This document shows, piece by piece, positions 32,092 through 40,536 of a DNA stretch of 52,511 nt. Location: assembly GCA_017427545.1 (NCBI GenBank), contig JAFRSO010000014.1, positions 1 to 52,511 of the forward strand, in the 5' to 3' direction. The stretch's first letter is position 1. Every line of letters starts with the position of its first letter. The DNA comes from Selenomonadaceae bacterium. Its GTDB lineage: Bacteria > Bacillota > Negativicutes > Selenomonadales > Selenomonadaceae. The position numbers were made by a program, and so were the translations under genes. The notes under the pieces were generated by a model. The model searched no databases, was not told the DNA's origin, and saw only the letters and a list, made by a program, of their open reading frames with translations.

Positions 32092-33216
32092 ATGAAAATT
32101 TATGCAGACAATGCGGCGACGACAAAATTGGACGCAGAAGCTTTTGAGGCTATGAAGCCGTGGTTGCTCGACGAATACGCCAATGCCTCGCAATCATATT
32201 CATTTTCCCGCAAGCCGAAAGTCGCCCTCAATCAAGCAAGAGAACTTATCGCCGCGTGTATAAATGCCGAATCGCAAGAAATTTTTTTCACGTCGGGCGG
32301 CACTGAAAGCGATAATTGGGCGATTAAATCCTCCGCGCTTGCGAATTTGAATGAACGCCCCAACATAATCACTTCCGCCATTGAACACAAAGCCGTTTTG
32401 AATTCTTGCGCCGCCATGAAAAATTTGGGTTGCAGCGTGACGATTTTACCCGTCGACAATTTCGGCACGGTCAATCCCGCTGACTTGCAAGAAAAAATTT
32501 TTCTGCAAACAAAAATAATTTCAGTCATGCTCGCCAACAACGAGGTCGGCACGATTCAACCGATTAAAACTCTCGCGGACATTGCTCATGCGTCGGGAAA
32601 AATTTTTCATACGGACGCGGTGCAAGCAGTCGGTCACATTCCCGTTGACGTGAAACTTTTGGGCGCGGATATGCTGTCGGCCTCTGCACACAAATTCAAC
32701 GGGCCGAAAGGTATCGGGTTTCTTTATGTTCGTGACGGGTTGAAACTTTTGCCTTACATTGACGGCGGCGGACAGGAATTTTCACGGCGTGCGGGGACGG
32801 AAAATATTGCTTCGATTGTCGGTATGGCCGTTGCGTTGAAAAAAAATATTGACGCGCTCGACAAAAATCGGGAACACGTCAAAAATCTTGAACAATTATT
32901 TATGCGTGAGCTTGAAAGAAATCATATCCCGCACACTCGCAACGGTTCGGAACATTCATTGCCGGGGCTAATCAGCCTTTCATTTGACGGCCTTGACGGC
33001 GAAGCAATTTTTCACAGACTGGATTTAATGGGCATAAGCATTTCGACAGGTTCCGCCTGTGACAGCAAAAAAATTCAAGTTTCACACGTCCTTAAGGCTT
33101 TGCATTTGTCGGAGAGTCGCGCTAAAGGTACAATCCGCATATCCTTGGGCAAAGATAACACGTCGGAAGATGTTCACGCAATCGTTGCCGCCTTGAAAAA
33201 ATGTTTTAGGGATTAG
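32092..33216 (+). CDS. Cysteine desulfurase, NifS/IscS family
   Basis: PLP enzyme that takes sulfur from cysteine for Fe-S cluster or thio-nucleoside synthesis. 374 residues. MKIYADNAATTKLDA at the N terminus, TSGGTESDNWA cofactor loop, PLP Lys in SASAHKFNGPKG (about 199-205), catalytic Cys in STGSACDSK (about 322), and RISLG near the end. The last residues FRD and the TAG stop are the beginning of a repeat array. Paired with the zinc-ribbon gene; no IscU-like gene adjoins, so the specific pathway is open. Confidence 0.93.
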   Translation: MKIYADNAATTKLDAEAFEAMKPWLLDEYANASQSYSFSRKPKVALNQARELIAACINAESQEIFFTSGGTESDNWAIKSSALANLNERPNIITSAIEHKAVLNSCAAMKNLGCSVTILPVDNFGTVNPADLQEKIFLQTKIISVMLANNEVGTIQPIKTLADIAHASGKIFHTDAVQAVGHIPVDVKLLGADMLSASAHKFNGPKGIGFLYVRDGLKLLPYIDGGGQEFSRRAGTENIASIVGMAVALKKNIDALDKNREHVKNLEQLFMRELERNHIPHTRNGSEHSLPGLISLSFDGLDGEAIFHRLDLMGISISTGSACDSKKIQVSHVLKALHLSESRAKGTIRISLGKDNTSEDVHAIVAALKKCFRD

Positions 33217-33268
33217 GGTTAGGGAACAGGGAGCAGATTTTAATTACGCATTACGCATTGCGCATTAA
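33206..33268. repeat. Heptamer array between convergent genes, TAGGGAT and TAATGCG units
   Basis: TAGGGATTAGGGTTAGGGAA and CAGGGAGCAG on the left (encodes the end of the desulfurase), ATTACGCATTACGCATTGCG and CATTAA on the right (encodes the end of ArgH on the other strand). Two unit types meet here and both convergent genes end inside it. Confidence 0.8.
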
Positions 33269-34682
33269 TCCACGTCCGCGCAAGTTCAATTTGAATTTTG
33301 ACTTGACGGGGAGAAGTGCCGCCTTGAGAATTTCGCGCAGCCACGCAAGTTTCCGGCTTAATGGCGTCGTGAATATCGACGTCAAAGAGCGGTGAAAATT
33401 TCTTGAACTCGTCTAGCGTCAAATCCTTGAGGTAAATGCCGCGCTCAATGCAAGCGTGGACGATTTTTCCGGAGACTTCGTGAGCTTGACGGAAGGGCAG
33501 ATTTTTCTTGACGAGATAATCGGCCAGATCGGTTGCGTTGGAAAAATCTTCTTCGACAGCGCGGAGCATATTTTCACGGCGAACTTTCATGCCCGCGATT
33601 ATCTGCGCGAAGACTGCCAGAGAAAATTTCACGGTGTCGAGAGCGTCGAAAACGCCTTCCTTATCCTCCTGCAAATCCTTGTTGTAAGCGAGCGGCAAGG
33701 CCTTAACCGTCGTCAGCAACGCCATCAAATGTCCGAAAACTCGTCCCGATTTTCCGCGAACCAATTCCGGCACGTCGGGATTTTTTTTCTGCGGCATCAT
33801 TGATGAGCCTGTGCAATGCGCGTCGTCCAACTCCACGAAAGAAAATTCACGGCTGCACCACAAAATTATTTCTTCGCTGAAGCGTGACAAGTGCACCATC
33901 AAAATTGACGCGGCGGATAAAAATTCCAGCAGATAATCCCTGTCGCTTACGGCGTCGAGGCTGTTTGAATAAATTTCGGCGAAGTTCAATTCACGGGCGA
34001 CAAAATTTCTGTCAATCGGAAAAGTCGTACCCGCCAATGCACCTGCTCCCAACGGCATGATGTCTGCGCGAGCGTGAACGCCTTCGAAGCGTGCAAAGTC
34101 CCTCTGCAACATTGAAAAATACGTCAGCAAGTGATGTGCAAATAAAATCGGTTGAGCGCGTTGCAAGTGAGTATATCCCGGAAAAATCACGTCGGAATTT
34201 TTTTCTGCGGCGTCGACGAGAGATTTTTGCAGGTCGAGAATCAGCCGCTGAACTTCGCGAACTTGACGGCGCATGTAAAGATGAGTGTCGAGGGCGACTT
34301 GATCATTGCGACTGCGAGCCGTGTGAAGTCTGCCGCCCGCCGAACCGATTGCCTTAGTCAATGCTGCCTCAACGTTCATATGAATATCTTCAAGCGCGAC
34401 GCTGAATTCAAAGTTGCCCGCGTCAATGTCCGCCAAAATTTTTTCCAGTCCCGCACAAATCTTTTGGGCGTCATCATCAGAAATAATTTTTTGAGCCGCC
34501 AACATTTTTGCATGGGCGATTGAACCTTGAATATCTTCGCGGTACATGCGTTTATCAAAATTAATCGACGCTTGAAACTCGTTAATCATTTCGTCAGTAG
34601 ATTTCTCAAAGCGTCCGCCCCAAAGTTTTTTGTTAGGAACTAGGAACTGGGAACTAGGAACTAGTGGTTTATGAGCTGTCAT
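33240..34682 (-). CDS. argH: Argininosuccinate lyase with repeat-encoded ends
   Basis: Splits argininosuccinate to arginine and fumarate. 480 residues, slightly over the family size. KKLWGGRF near the N terminus, [36 protein letters not shown] and [12 protein letters not shown] (catalytic loop) are all present. The start ATG 34682 overlaps the argG stop (ATGA). Residues 7-16, [10 protein letters not shown], are read from a TAGGAAC array, and no other start codon lies between that ATG and KKLWGGRF, so the peptide must be made. The end (NAQCVMRN) is also repeat-derived. Confidence 0.94.
   Translation of the reverse strand: MTAHKPLVPSSQFLVPNKKLWGGRFEKSTDEMINEFQASINFDKRMYREDIQGSIAHAKMLAAQKIISDDDAQKICAGLEKILADIDAGNFEFSVALEDIHMNVEAALTKAIGSAGGRLHTARSRNDQVALDTHLYMRRQVREVQRLILDLQKSLVDAAEKNSDVIFPGYTHLQRAQPILFAHHLLTYFSMLQRDFARFEGVHARADIMPLGAGALAGTTFPIDRNFVARELNFAEIYSNSLDAVSDRDYLLEFLSAASILMVHLSRFSEEIILWCSREFSFVELDDAHCTGSSMMPQKKNPDVPELVRGKSGRVFGHLMALLTTVKALPLAYNKDLQEDKEGVFDALDTVKFSLAVFAQIIAGMKVRRENMLRAVEEDFSNATDLADYLVKKNLPFRQAHEVSGKIVHACIERGIYLKDLTLDEFKKFSPLFDVDIHDAIKPETCVAARNSQGGTSPRQVKIQIELARTWINAQCVMRN
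34634..34664. repeat. Heptamer array, TAGGAAC type, translated within argH
   Basis: TAGGAACTAGGAACTGGGAA and CTAGGAACTAG; one arm only. On the minus strand it encodes [10 protein letters not shown]. The unit that would put an in-frame TAG is CAGTTCC instead, keeping the frame open. Confidence 0.85.
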
Positions 34683-35881
34683 TTTTTGTTCACCAGGGCA
34701 CGAACCTTGAGCGGCAATCCGAACAGATTTATAAAGCCCGTCGCGTCAGCTTGATTGTAAACGTCATCATGCTCAAACGTCACGAACTCTTGACTGTAAA
34801 GCGAATACGGCGACTTGCTGCCCGCCGAAATGATATTGCCCTTGTAGAGTTTGAGCTTGACTGTACCCGTGACGGTCTTTTGAGTTTCGTCGACAAATGC
34901 CGCAAGAGCTTCACGGAGTGCGCAGAACCACATGCCGTCATAAACCAGTTCGCCATATTTAACGGAAACGTGCTGTTTGAAGTGGAAAGTTGCGCGGTCA
35001 AGGCAGAGATATTCCAATTCGCGGTGAGCATAGTAGAGAATCGAACCGGCAGGATTTTCATAGACGCCGCGGCTTTTCATGCCTACAAGACGATTTTCGC
35101 AGATGTCGACGATACCGACGCCGTTACGCGCGCCAATTTCGTTGAGCTTCGTGACCAATTCAACCGCGCCGAGTTTTTCGCCATTGACAGCGACGGGGAT
35201 ACCGGCTTCAAAGTCAACGGAAATTTCTTCGGGCTTATCGGGGGCATCTTCGGGCGCGACGCTTATCAAGAACATTTTATTTTGCGGAGCATTCCACGGG
35301 TCTTCAAGGTCGGAGCCTTCGTGCGAGAGGTGCCAAATATTTCTGTCCATGCTGTAAGTTTTGTTGGCGGTGGCAATGGGAATGTCATGCGCCTTGGCAT
35401 ATTCAATTTCAGCTTCGCGGCTGTCAAGATCCCATTCACGCCAGGGAGCAATAATTTTGAGTTCGGGCGCGAGAGCCTTAACCGTCAACTCAAAACGAAC
35501 TTGATCATTGCCTTTACCGGTAGCACCATGAGCCACGGCATCGCAACCTTCAGCAAGTGCAATCTCGACGAGTTTTTTGGCGATAATCGGGCGGGCAAAA
35601 CTCGTTCCCAGCAAATATTTTTCCTCGTAAGTCGCGCCGGCCTTGAGTGTCGGGAAGATATAATTTTCGATAAAATCTTTTGTGAGGTCGGCAATAAAAA
35701 CTTTCGACGCGCCGGACTTCAAAGCCTTGTCGTGAACGACGTTAAGTTCATCGCCCTGACCGACATCCGCACAAACCGCTACGACTTCGCAGCCGTAATT
35801 TTCTTTGAGCCACGGAATAATAACGGACGTATCGAGGCCGCCGCTGTAAGCCAACGCAACTTTTTTGACAGTATCTTTCAT
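34679..35881 (-). CDS. argG: Argininosuccinate synthase
   Basis: Joins citrulline and aspartate with ATP. 400 residues from ATG 35881 (after AAGGAG), the family length. ATP P-loop AYSGGLDTS at 11-19, then [29 protein letters not shown] and [18 protein letters not shown] longer frame to 35941 covers its own promoter and is rejected. Operon argG-argH with a four-base overlap. The citrulline source is argF, far upstream in the window. Confidence 0.96.
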   Translation of the reverse strand: MKDTVKKVALAYSGGLDTSVIIPWLKENYGCEVVAVCADVGQGDELNVVHDKALKSGASKVFIADLTKDFIENYIFPTLKAGATYEEKYLLGTSFARPIIAKKLVEIALAEGCDAVAHGATGKGNDQVRFELTVKALAPELKIIAPWREWDLDSREAEIEYAKAHDIPIATANKTYSMDRNIWHLSHEGSDLEDPWNAPQNKMFLISVAPEDAPDKPEEISVDFEAGIPVAVNGEKLGAVELVTKLNEIGARNGVGIVDICENRLVGMKSRGVYENPAGSILYYAHRELEYLCLDRATFHFKQHVSVKYGELVYDGMWFCALREALAAFVDETQKTVTGTVKLKLYKGNIISAGSKSPYSLYSQEFVTFEHDDVYNQADATGFINLFGLPLKVRALVNKK

Positions 35882-35912
35882 TTGAAAATCTCCTTTGCTG
35901 ATAATGCAATGT

Positions 35913-35941
35913 ATTTTAGCGTTGCGATAAGGGCTTGTCAA
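35913..35941 (-). promoter_or_regulatory. Promoter of argGH
   Basis: On the minus strand, TTGACA (35941-35936) and TAAAAT (35918-35913) with 17-nt spacing, 32 nt from the argG start. Confidence 0.8.
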
Positions 35942-35947
35942 TTTAAT

Positions 35948-36022
35948 TAGGAACTAGGAACTAGATTGCGAGATTGCAAGACACTGGCAATCTGACCACT
36001 TGCAATCTAATCCCTGTTCCCT
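35948..36022. repeat. Heptamer array, mixed TAGGAAC and GATTGCA units, two inverted arms
   Basis: TAGGAACTAGGAACTAG, then a palindromic centre AGATTGCAAGACACTGGCAA to ACTTGCAATCTAATCCCTG. A variant with a GATTGCA/TGCAATC stem in the middle. Confidence 0.75.
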
Positions 36023-36050
36023 GACGTAAGAAAAAAATTTCTCAAAGTTA

Positions 36051-36079
36051 TTGCCTGCGCCGAATGATTATGATATATT
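36051..36079 (+). promoter_or_regulatory. Promoter of ispH-S1
   Basis: TTGCCT at 36051-36056 and TATATT at 36074-36079 with 17-nt spacing; leader of about 60 nt. Confidence 0.6.
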
Positions 36080-36145
36080 AAACGGCGGTTATTGACAGGT
36101 TGAGGATTTTTCATTTGTCGGAACCAATCAGACAGGTGGTAGAAA

Positions 36146-36967
36146 ATGGAAGTAATCTTGTCGGAGTGTTTAGGATTTTGTTACGGCGTCAAAAGGGCGA
36201 TTAAAATTGCCGAAGAGCACGCGGATGGAAAAAGTTGCACATTGGGGCCTATAATCCATAATCCGCAGATGGTCGAGCGGCTGAAGTCGAAAGGAGTCGG
36301 CACAGTCGAAGATTTGACGGCGATGGAGGAGGGCACGATAATAATTCGCTCACACGGCGTGGGGCCGCAAGTTTACAAGGAAGCCGAATCGAAAGGATTA
36401 AAAATCGTCGACGCAACCTGTCCGCACGTGAAGAAAGCACAACTTTCCGCGAAGGAACTTTTTGAGGACGGCAGGAATGTTGTAATTGTCGGCGAAAAAA
36501 ATCATCCCGAAGTGAAAAGCATCTTTGAATGGTCGAAAAAGGCAGCAACTATTTTGGAGACGGAAGCTGACGCGGAAAAATTCCCGCCCTGCCCGAAACT
36601 CGGAATAGTTTCTCAAACGACGGTGAGCGGTGAAAATTTTGTCAAAATAGTGGCGCACCTGCTTGGAAAATCACACGACATAAGAATTTTACGAACTATC
36701 TGCACAGCAACTGATCAACGTCAAAAAGCAGCACTGGAATTGGCGTCGAAAGTCGATGTCATGATTGTTATCGGCGGACGCAACAGCGCAAATACTACGC
36801 GCCTCGCTCAACTTTGCGAAAAAAAATGCAGAACTTATCACATAGAGACAGCTCAGGAACTTTCACCTGAATGGTTAGAAAAAGCCAATAAAGTTGGTAT
36901 CACAGCCGGAGCCTCAACGCCGGACTGGATTATCGGGGAGGTTTATAAAAAGTGTCAGAGGATTTGA
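36146..36967 (+). CDS. ispH: 4-hydroxy-3-methylbut-2-enyl diphosphate reductase
   Basis: Last step of the MEP isoprenoid pathway, an Fe-S enzyme giving IPP and DMAPP. 273 residues. Three cluster cysteines in GFCYGVKRA (12), VDATCPHV (about 94) and TICTATDQRQ (about 190), with IHNPQ and the SHGVGP loop. The 3' end overlaps the S1 gene by 16 nt in another frame. In many Clostridia and relatives the two are fused; here they are separate. Confidence 0.96.
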   Translation: MEVILSECLGFCYGVKRAIKIAEEHADGKSCTLGPIIHNPQMVERLKSKGVGTVEDLTAMEEGTIIIRSHGVGPQVYKEAESKGLKIVDATCPHVKKAQLSAKELFEDGRNVVIVGEKNHPEVKSIFEWSKKAATILETEADAEKFPPCPKLGIVSQTTVSGENFVKIVAHLLGKSHDIRILRTICTATDQRQKAALELASKVDVMIVIGGRNSANTTRLAQLCEKKCRTYHIETAQELSPEWLEKANKVGITAGASTPDWIIGEVYKKCQRI

Positions 36968-38100
36968 AGAATGAAGAGATGGGTAATTGGCTTGATGAGT
37001 CGGAGAATTTTAAGGAGATTCACGAACACGAAGTAGTTGAGGGCACGGTCGTCCTGGTCAACCGCGACGAGGCCTATGTTGATATCGGCTACAAGCAGGA
37101 GATTGCCATTCCGAAGAAAGAATTGGCAGTTCCCGAACCCGATTCGGCGGAAGATGTTGTCAAGCAGGGCGATGTTATCAGAGTTTATATTCAGTCTCTC
37201 GGCGGGGAAAATGGCGGAGTTCTCTCGAAGATTAAGGCCGACGCTGAAGTTGTTTGGGATGATTTGCGGGCTATCAAGGCGCACAATGACGATCCCGAAG
37301 TTACCGAATTGCAGACGGTTGACGCGCACATTAATAACGTCGTCAAGGGCGGCTTGACTGCAACCGTCAAAGGACTGCGCGGCTTTATTCCCGCCTCGCA
37401 AATGGAATTGCACTTCGTCAAGGATTTGACCGGCTATGTCGGACAGACAATTCAAGCTCTGCCGATTGAAATTGAATCGCACAAACGTCGTCTCGTACTC
37501 AGCCGCCGTCAACTTTTGGAACGTGAACGCGAACTTAAGCAGCAGGAAGTTTTCAACAAGTTGCATGAAGGCGATGTCCTCAAAGGAACCGTCAAACGTC
37601 TCGTCGATTACGGCGCATTTATTGACGTGGGCGGAGTTGACGGACTTGCGCACATTTCCGATCTTTCATGGGAACGCGTCACGCATCCTTCCGACGTGCT
37701 CAAAGTCGGTCAAGAGGTTGATGTTTATGTTAAAAACGTCGACCCCGAAGCTCACAGGATTTCACTTTCCGTCAAGCAAACTCAACGCGATCCGTGGCTT
37801 GACAGGGCGGAAAATTATCATGAAGGCGACCTTATCGAGGGCAAGATTGTCAAGCTCGCGAAATTTGGCGCGTTCATGGAGATTGAACCGGGCTTTGACG
37901 GTTTGATTCCTATGGGTGAACTTAGCGACCGCCGCATTGAGAATGCTGACGAGGCCGTTCAAGTTGACGACGTTGTTAAAGTTAAAATTTTGCGTATCGA
38001 CCTCAAGCGCAAACGCATTTCCCTTTCGATTAATCGCGCCCGCCGTGATGGTGTCAGGGCAAATTTCAGACGCTATCAAACTTCCGAAGCGAATGAATAA
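36952..38100 (+). CDS. rpsA: Four-domain S1 RNA-binding protein (ribosomal protein S1-like)
   Basis: 382 residues with four S1 domains at about 27-95, 112-178, 200-268 and 285-355; the last two have the full S1 signature (DYGAFIDVGGVDGLAHISDL, KFGAFMEIEPGFDGLIPMGEL). Binds mRNA for translation initiation. GTG start at 36952 after GGGGAGG, within the ispH end. Four domains rather than six is normal for Firmicute S1-like proteins. Confidence 0.93.
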   Translation: MSEDLKNEEMGNWLDESENFKEIHEHEVVEGTVVLVNRDEAYVDIGYKQEIAIPKKELAVPEPDSAEDVVKQGDVIRVYIQSLGGENGGVLSKIKADAEVVWDDLRAIKAHNDDPEVTELQTVDAHINNVVKGGLTATVKGLRGFIPASQMELHFVKDLTGYVGQTIQALPIEIESHKRRLVLSRRQLLERERELKQQEVFNKLHEGDVLKGTVKRLVDYGAFIDVGGVDGLAHISDLSWERVTHPSDVLKVGQEVDVYVKNVDPEAHRISLSVKQTQRDPWLDRAENYHEGDLIEGKIVKLAKFGAFMEIEPGFDGLIPMGELSDRRIENADEAVQVDDVVKVKILRIDLKRKRISLSINRARRDGVRANFRRYQTSEANE

Positions 38101-38102
38101 CG

Positions 38103-38141
38103 GTTAGTTGCTAGCTGCTAGCTGCTAGTAGCTAGTCACTA
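38103..38141. repeat. Heptamer array, TAGCTGC/TAGTTGC type
   Basis: GTTAGTTGCTAGCTGCTAGC and TGCTAGTAGCTAGTCACTA, 2 nt after the S1 stop codon and just before a terminator hairpin. Confidence 0.75.
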
Positions 38142-38145
38142 AATT

Positions 38146-38192
38146 AAAGAGCGACCCAGTTTCCGTAATGGAGATTGAGCCGTTCTTTTTTT
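38146..38192 (+). terminator. Terminator of ispH-S1 (loop repeated at 39627)
   Basis: AAAGAGCGACCCAG pairs imperfectly with TTGAGCCGTTCTTT, then TTTT. The loop CCGTAATGGAGATTGA is nearly the same as in the terminator at 39627-39668 although the stems differ. Confidence 0.7.
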
Positions 38193-38205
38193 GTTCGCCG
38201 ACAAA

Positions 38206-38231
38206 TTGACAAAAAAAAAAACAATTATAAT
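38206..38231 (+). promoter_or_regulatory. Promoter with an A11 spacer tract
   Basis: TTGACA (38206-38211) and TATAAT (38226-38231) are both perfect but only 14 nt apart. An A11 run (38211-38221) starts at the last base of the -35 box and fills most of the spacer. Confidence 0.5.
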
Positions 38232-38255
38232 GATTACAGAAAGGAGGGGGCATTT

Positions 38256-38540
38256 ATGGTTAAAAAAGTTTTTGCATCATTTCTGCTGATTGCGACTTTG
38301 CTTATCGTCGGCGGGCAAGTCAATCGGGCGGAGGCTTATTGGGGCATGGTGGTCAACTGCAGAGAGTGGATTTCATTGCGCAGCTATCGTTCGACCGAAG
38401 CTCCTCGCGTAACGACAATTCCGCTGGGCGAATGGGTTTGGATTTACAGAAATTCTTACAGAGACGGTTTCTTGGAAGCGGAATATAACGGTATGCACGG
38501 TTTCGTTTTGGATGCCTATATCAAATACGTTAAGGAATGA
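38256..38540 (+). CDS. Small exported SH3-domain protein
   Basis: 94 residues. Signal peptide (MVKKVFASFLLIATLLIVGG, cleavage near AEAY). The rest is one bacterial SH3 fold: VNCREWISLRSYRST, PLGEWVWIYRNS and YNGMHGFVLDAYIKYV. Such domains bind peptidoglycan or proteins in the envelope. ATG with AAGGAGGGGG; upstream in-frame codons precede the promoter. Followed by the M14 peptidase gene, a likely partner. Confidence 0.85.
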   Translation: MVKKVFASFLLIATLLIVGGQVNRAEAYWGMVVNCREWISLRSYRSTEAPRVTTIPLGEWVWIYRNSYRDGFLEAEYNGMHGFVLDAYIKYVKE

Positions 38541-38558
38541 AATTGGAGATGATTAGAA

Positions 38559-39620
38559 TTGCAGACGATTAAAATTATTTTTGCCGCGACATTGACGGCA
38601 ATTTTTTTTTGCTTAGGTTGCATGTCCGAAGCTGAAGAAATGCAAGAAAATGTTATCATCTCCGACAAAGCGCAATTTCCTCATCAAGAGTTAATCGTTT
38701 ATTCGAGTCCCGCAAAATATTCCTACGAAGATTTTTTGCATGACGTGAAAATTTTGCGCGAAAATTATCCGACGCAAATTCAAGTTTTAAAGCTGTGTGA
38801 TACTGCGGACGGGCGTGAAGTTTTTGACATTGTTTTGGGCGACCTCAACGGCGAAAATCAAATTTTAATCTTCGGGGCAATGCACGCCCGCGAATATATC
38901 ACGACGCAAATTGTCATGCGCCAGCTTTGTGAAAGTCTCAATGCGGTGGGCGGCAACGGCGATAATTATCGGGGCGTATCTGCCGCTGAACTTTTGCAAG
39001 GGCTGACGATTCATTTCGTGCCTAACAGCAATCCTGACGGCGTGGCGATAAGTCAATTCGGTTTGTCCGCCGTGAATAATCCTGCGCTTCGTGCACAAGT
39101 TGCGGCAATGAGTGACGATCTTGAACAGTGGAAAGCTAATGCTCGCGGCGTCGACTTGAACAGAAATTTTGACGCGGGCTGGTATGAATTTATCGGCGCA
39201 CCTTATCCCGCGTCCGAAAGATACAAAGGAACTTTTCCCGGCAGTGAACCTGAAGCCGCCGCATTGATTCATTTGACGCAAGATTATCACATCAAGCGGG
39301 CGATAAGCTATCACACTTGCGGCGCGTTGATTTATTGGTACTACAAGCAAAGCGGCAATGTTTTGACGGAGTCTCAAAAGTTCGCAGAAGAAATTTCACG
39401 CACGACCGGTTATTATCTCGACGACGATTATACTGCGGTTGACGCGGCGGGTTACAAAGATTGGGCGGTTTATAAAATCGGCGTGCCGAGTATCACAATC
39501 GAAGTCGGCGCGGAAAATGGCGACTATATAAATCCCGTGCCGCAAAGTCAATTCAATGCAATTTGGTCACGAAACAAAAATGTCGTTTATGCCACGGCCT
39601 ACAACTTGAAATTTGAATAG
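38559..39620 (+). CDS. M14 zinc carboxypeptidase, lipoprotein
   Basis: 353 residues. Lipobox CLGC with Cys21 suggests lipidation. Zinc ligands His109 and Glu112 in MHAREY, and His252 in SYHTCG; catalytic Glu315 in ITIEVG; RNFDAGW (about 202-208) binds substrate carboxylate. Members trim peptides, including peptidoglycan peptides. TTG start 18 nt after the SH3 gene, so cotranscribed; the pair may act on the cell wall. Cell-wall specificity is inference. Confidence 0.9.
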   Translation: MQTIKIIFAATLTAIFFCLGCMSEAEEMQENVIISDKAQFPHQELIVYSSPAKYSYEDFLHDVKILRENYPTQIQVLKLCDTADGREVFDIVLGDLNGENQILIFGAMHAREYITTQIVMRQLCESLNAVGGNGDNYRGVSAAELLQGLTIHFVPNSNPDGVAISQFGLSAVNNPALRAQVAAMSDDLEQWKANARGVDLNRNFDAGWYEFIGAPYPASERYKGTFPGSEPEAAALIHLTQDYHIKRAISYHTCGALIYWYYKQSGNVLTESQKFAEEISRTTGYYLDDDYTAVDAAGYKDWAVYKIGVPSITIEVGAENGDYINPVPQSQFNAIWSRNKNVVYATAYNLKFE

Positions 39621-39626
39621 CAATTT

Positions 39627-39668
39627 AAAAGCGGTTCAGTTCCCGTAATGGTGATTGAACCGCTTTTT
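39627..39668 (+). terminator. Terminator after the M14 peptidase gene
   Basis: Perfect 12-bp stem AAAAGCGGTTCA (39627-39638) with TGAACCGCTTTT (39656-39667), followed by TGATTT; shares its loop with the hairpin at 38146. It may also stop the converging glycosylase transcript. Confidence 0.85.
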
Positions 39669-39671
39669 GAT

Positions 39672-40487
39672 TTATTTGACAGTGCGTTTGTGATAGAAGA
39701 TGTATTGCTGGAGAATGCCCGCGTTCTTGCCGAATTTGGTAAAAATATTTTCGCCGTTGAAGTCCTGATCAATCGCCCGCTTAATCCAAACGTCGACGGG
39801 TGCACGATTCACGCGGTGATAGGCGAACAGTGCGACGCAGTTTGCAATTTTATCCCCAACGCCGTTAATCAGCTTGAGTTCCTCAATTAAGTCGTTGTCC
39901 GAAAAAGTTTCCAGCTCCTTGAAATCAAGCGCGCCGCTCAAAACCGTTTCCACCGCCTCCTTGACATAAGCCTTGCGATAGGCAAGCCCCATGCCCTCCA
40001 AATCCTCAATCGTCACGCCTTCCATTTCTTCGGGCGTCGGGAAAAGATAAACGTCGCCGACTTCACGCCCGAAAGTTTCGCAAATTTTCTCGACGGAACT
40101 TTTGATTGACGGAATACTTTTTCGCTGGCTGATGATGAAACTTATCAACGTCTCGAAGAACTCTTGCCGCAAAATCCGAATGCCCTTGCCGAAATTTGTC
40201 GCGTCAATCAAAATTTTTTCGTAAGGTTTGCCCGCCGCAAAGTCCGCAATGTCGCGCCGAATGTCCGCATAATTCGTGTCCATGTCGAAATAATTTTTCC
40301 AGACGCCTTCCCACTCTTGCGCCGAGCAATCGACCTCAAAAATATTTTCGCCGCGTTCGCTGATGTGCAAAATATTTTCGCCGCAAATGAATTGGAAAGT
40401 GCCGCGCTCAATTTCTTTGGGGCGGAAACATTGCCCGCTGTCGACAATTTTTTTTAAGTCAAAGTCATCGTTGATTTTAATCTCCAT
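39672..40487 (-). CDS. ogg: 8-oxoguanine DNA glycosylase, OGG1-like HhH-GPD protein
   Basis: 271 residues. Helix-hairpin-helix INGVGDKIANC with the catalytic Lys213 and Asp232 in APVDVWIKRA, as in OGG1. The N-terminal domain (1-110) with VDSGQCFRPK matches bacterial OGG1-like proteins of Clostridia. Removes 8-oxoguanine paired with C. It may belong to the aroB-end transcript across a 29-nt gap. AlkA is the alternative, but the Lys places it with OGG. Confidence 0.88.
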   Translation of the reverse strand: MEIKINDDFDLKKIVDSGQCFRPKEIERGTFQFICGENILHISERGENIFEVDCSAQEWEGVWKNYFDMDTNYADIRRDIADFAAGKPYEKILIDATNFGKGIRILRQEFFETLISFIISQRKSIPSIKSSVEKICETFGREVGDVYLFPTPEEMEGVTIEDLEGMGLAYRKAYVKEAVETVLSGALDFKELETFSDNDLIEELKLINGVGDKIANCVALFAYHRVNRAPVDVWIKRAIDQDFNGENIFTKFGKNAGILQQYIFYHKRTVK

Positions 40488-40501
40488 TACACAATCCTCC
40501 T

Positions 40502-40536
40502 GTTAGCTGCTAGCTACTAGTTCCTAGTTCCTAATA
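40502..40536. repeat. Heptamer array, mixed TAGCTGC and TAGTTCC units
   Basis: GTTAGCTGCTAGCTACTAG on the left, TTCCTAGTTCCTAA on the right; the right part encodes the last residues and stop of AroB. Confidence 0.75.

Noticed and set aside
34664..35950. 428-residue plus-strand ORF across argG
   Set aside because: Long only because it mirrors the codon pattern of argG on the other strand; no domain is recognisable and argG is certain.
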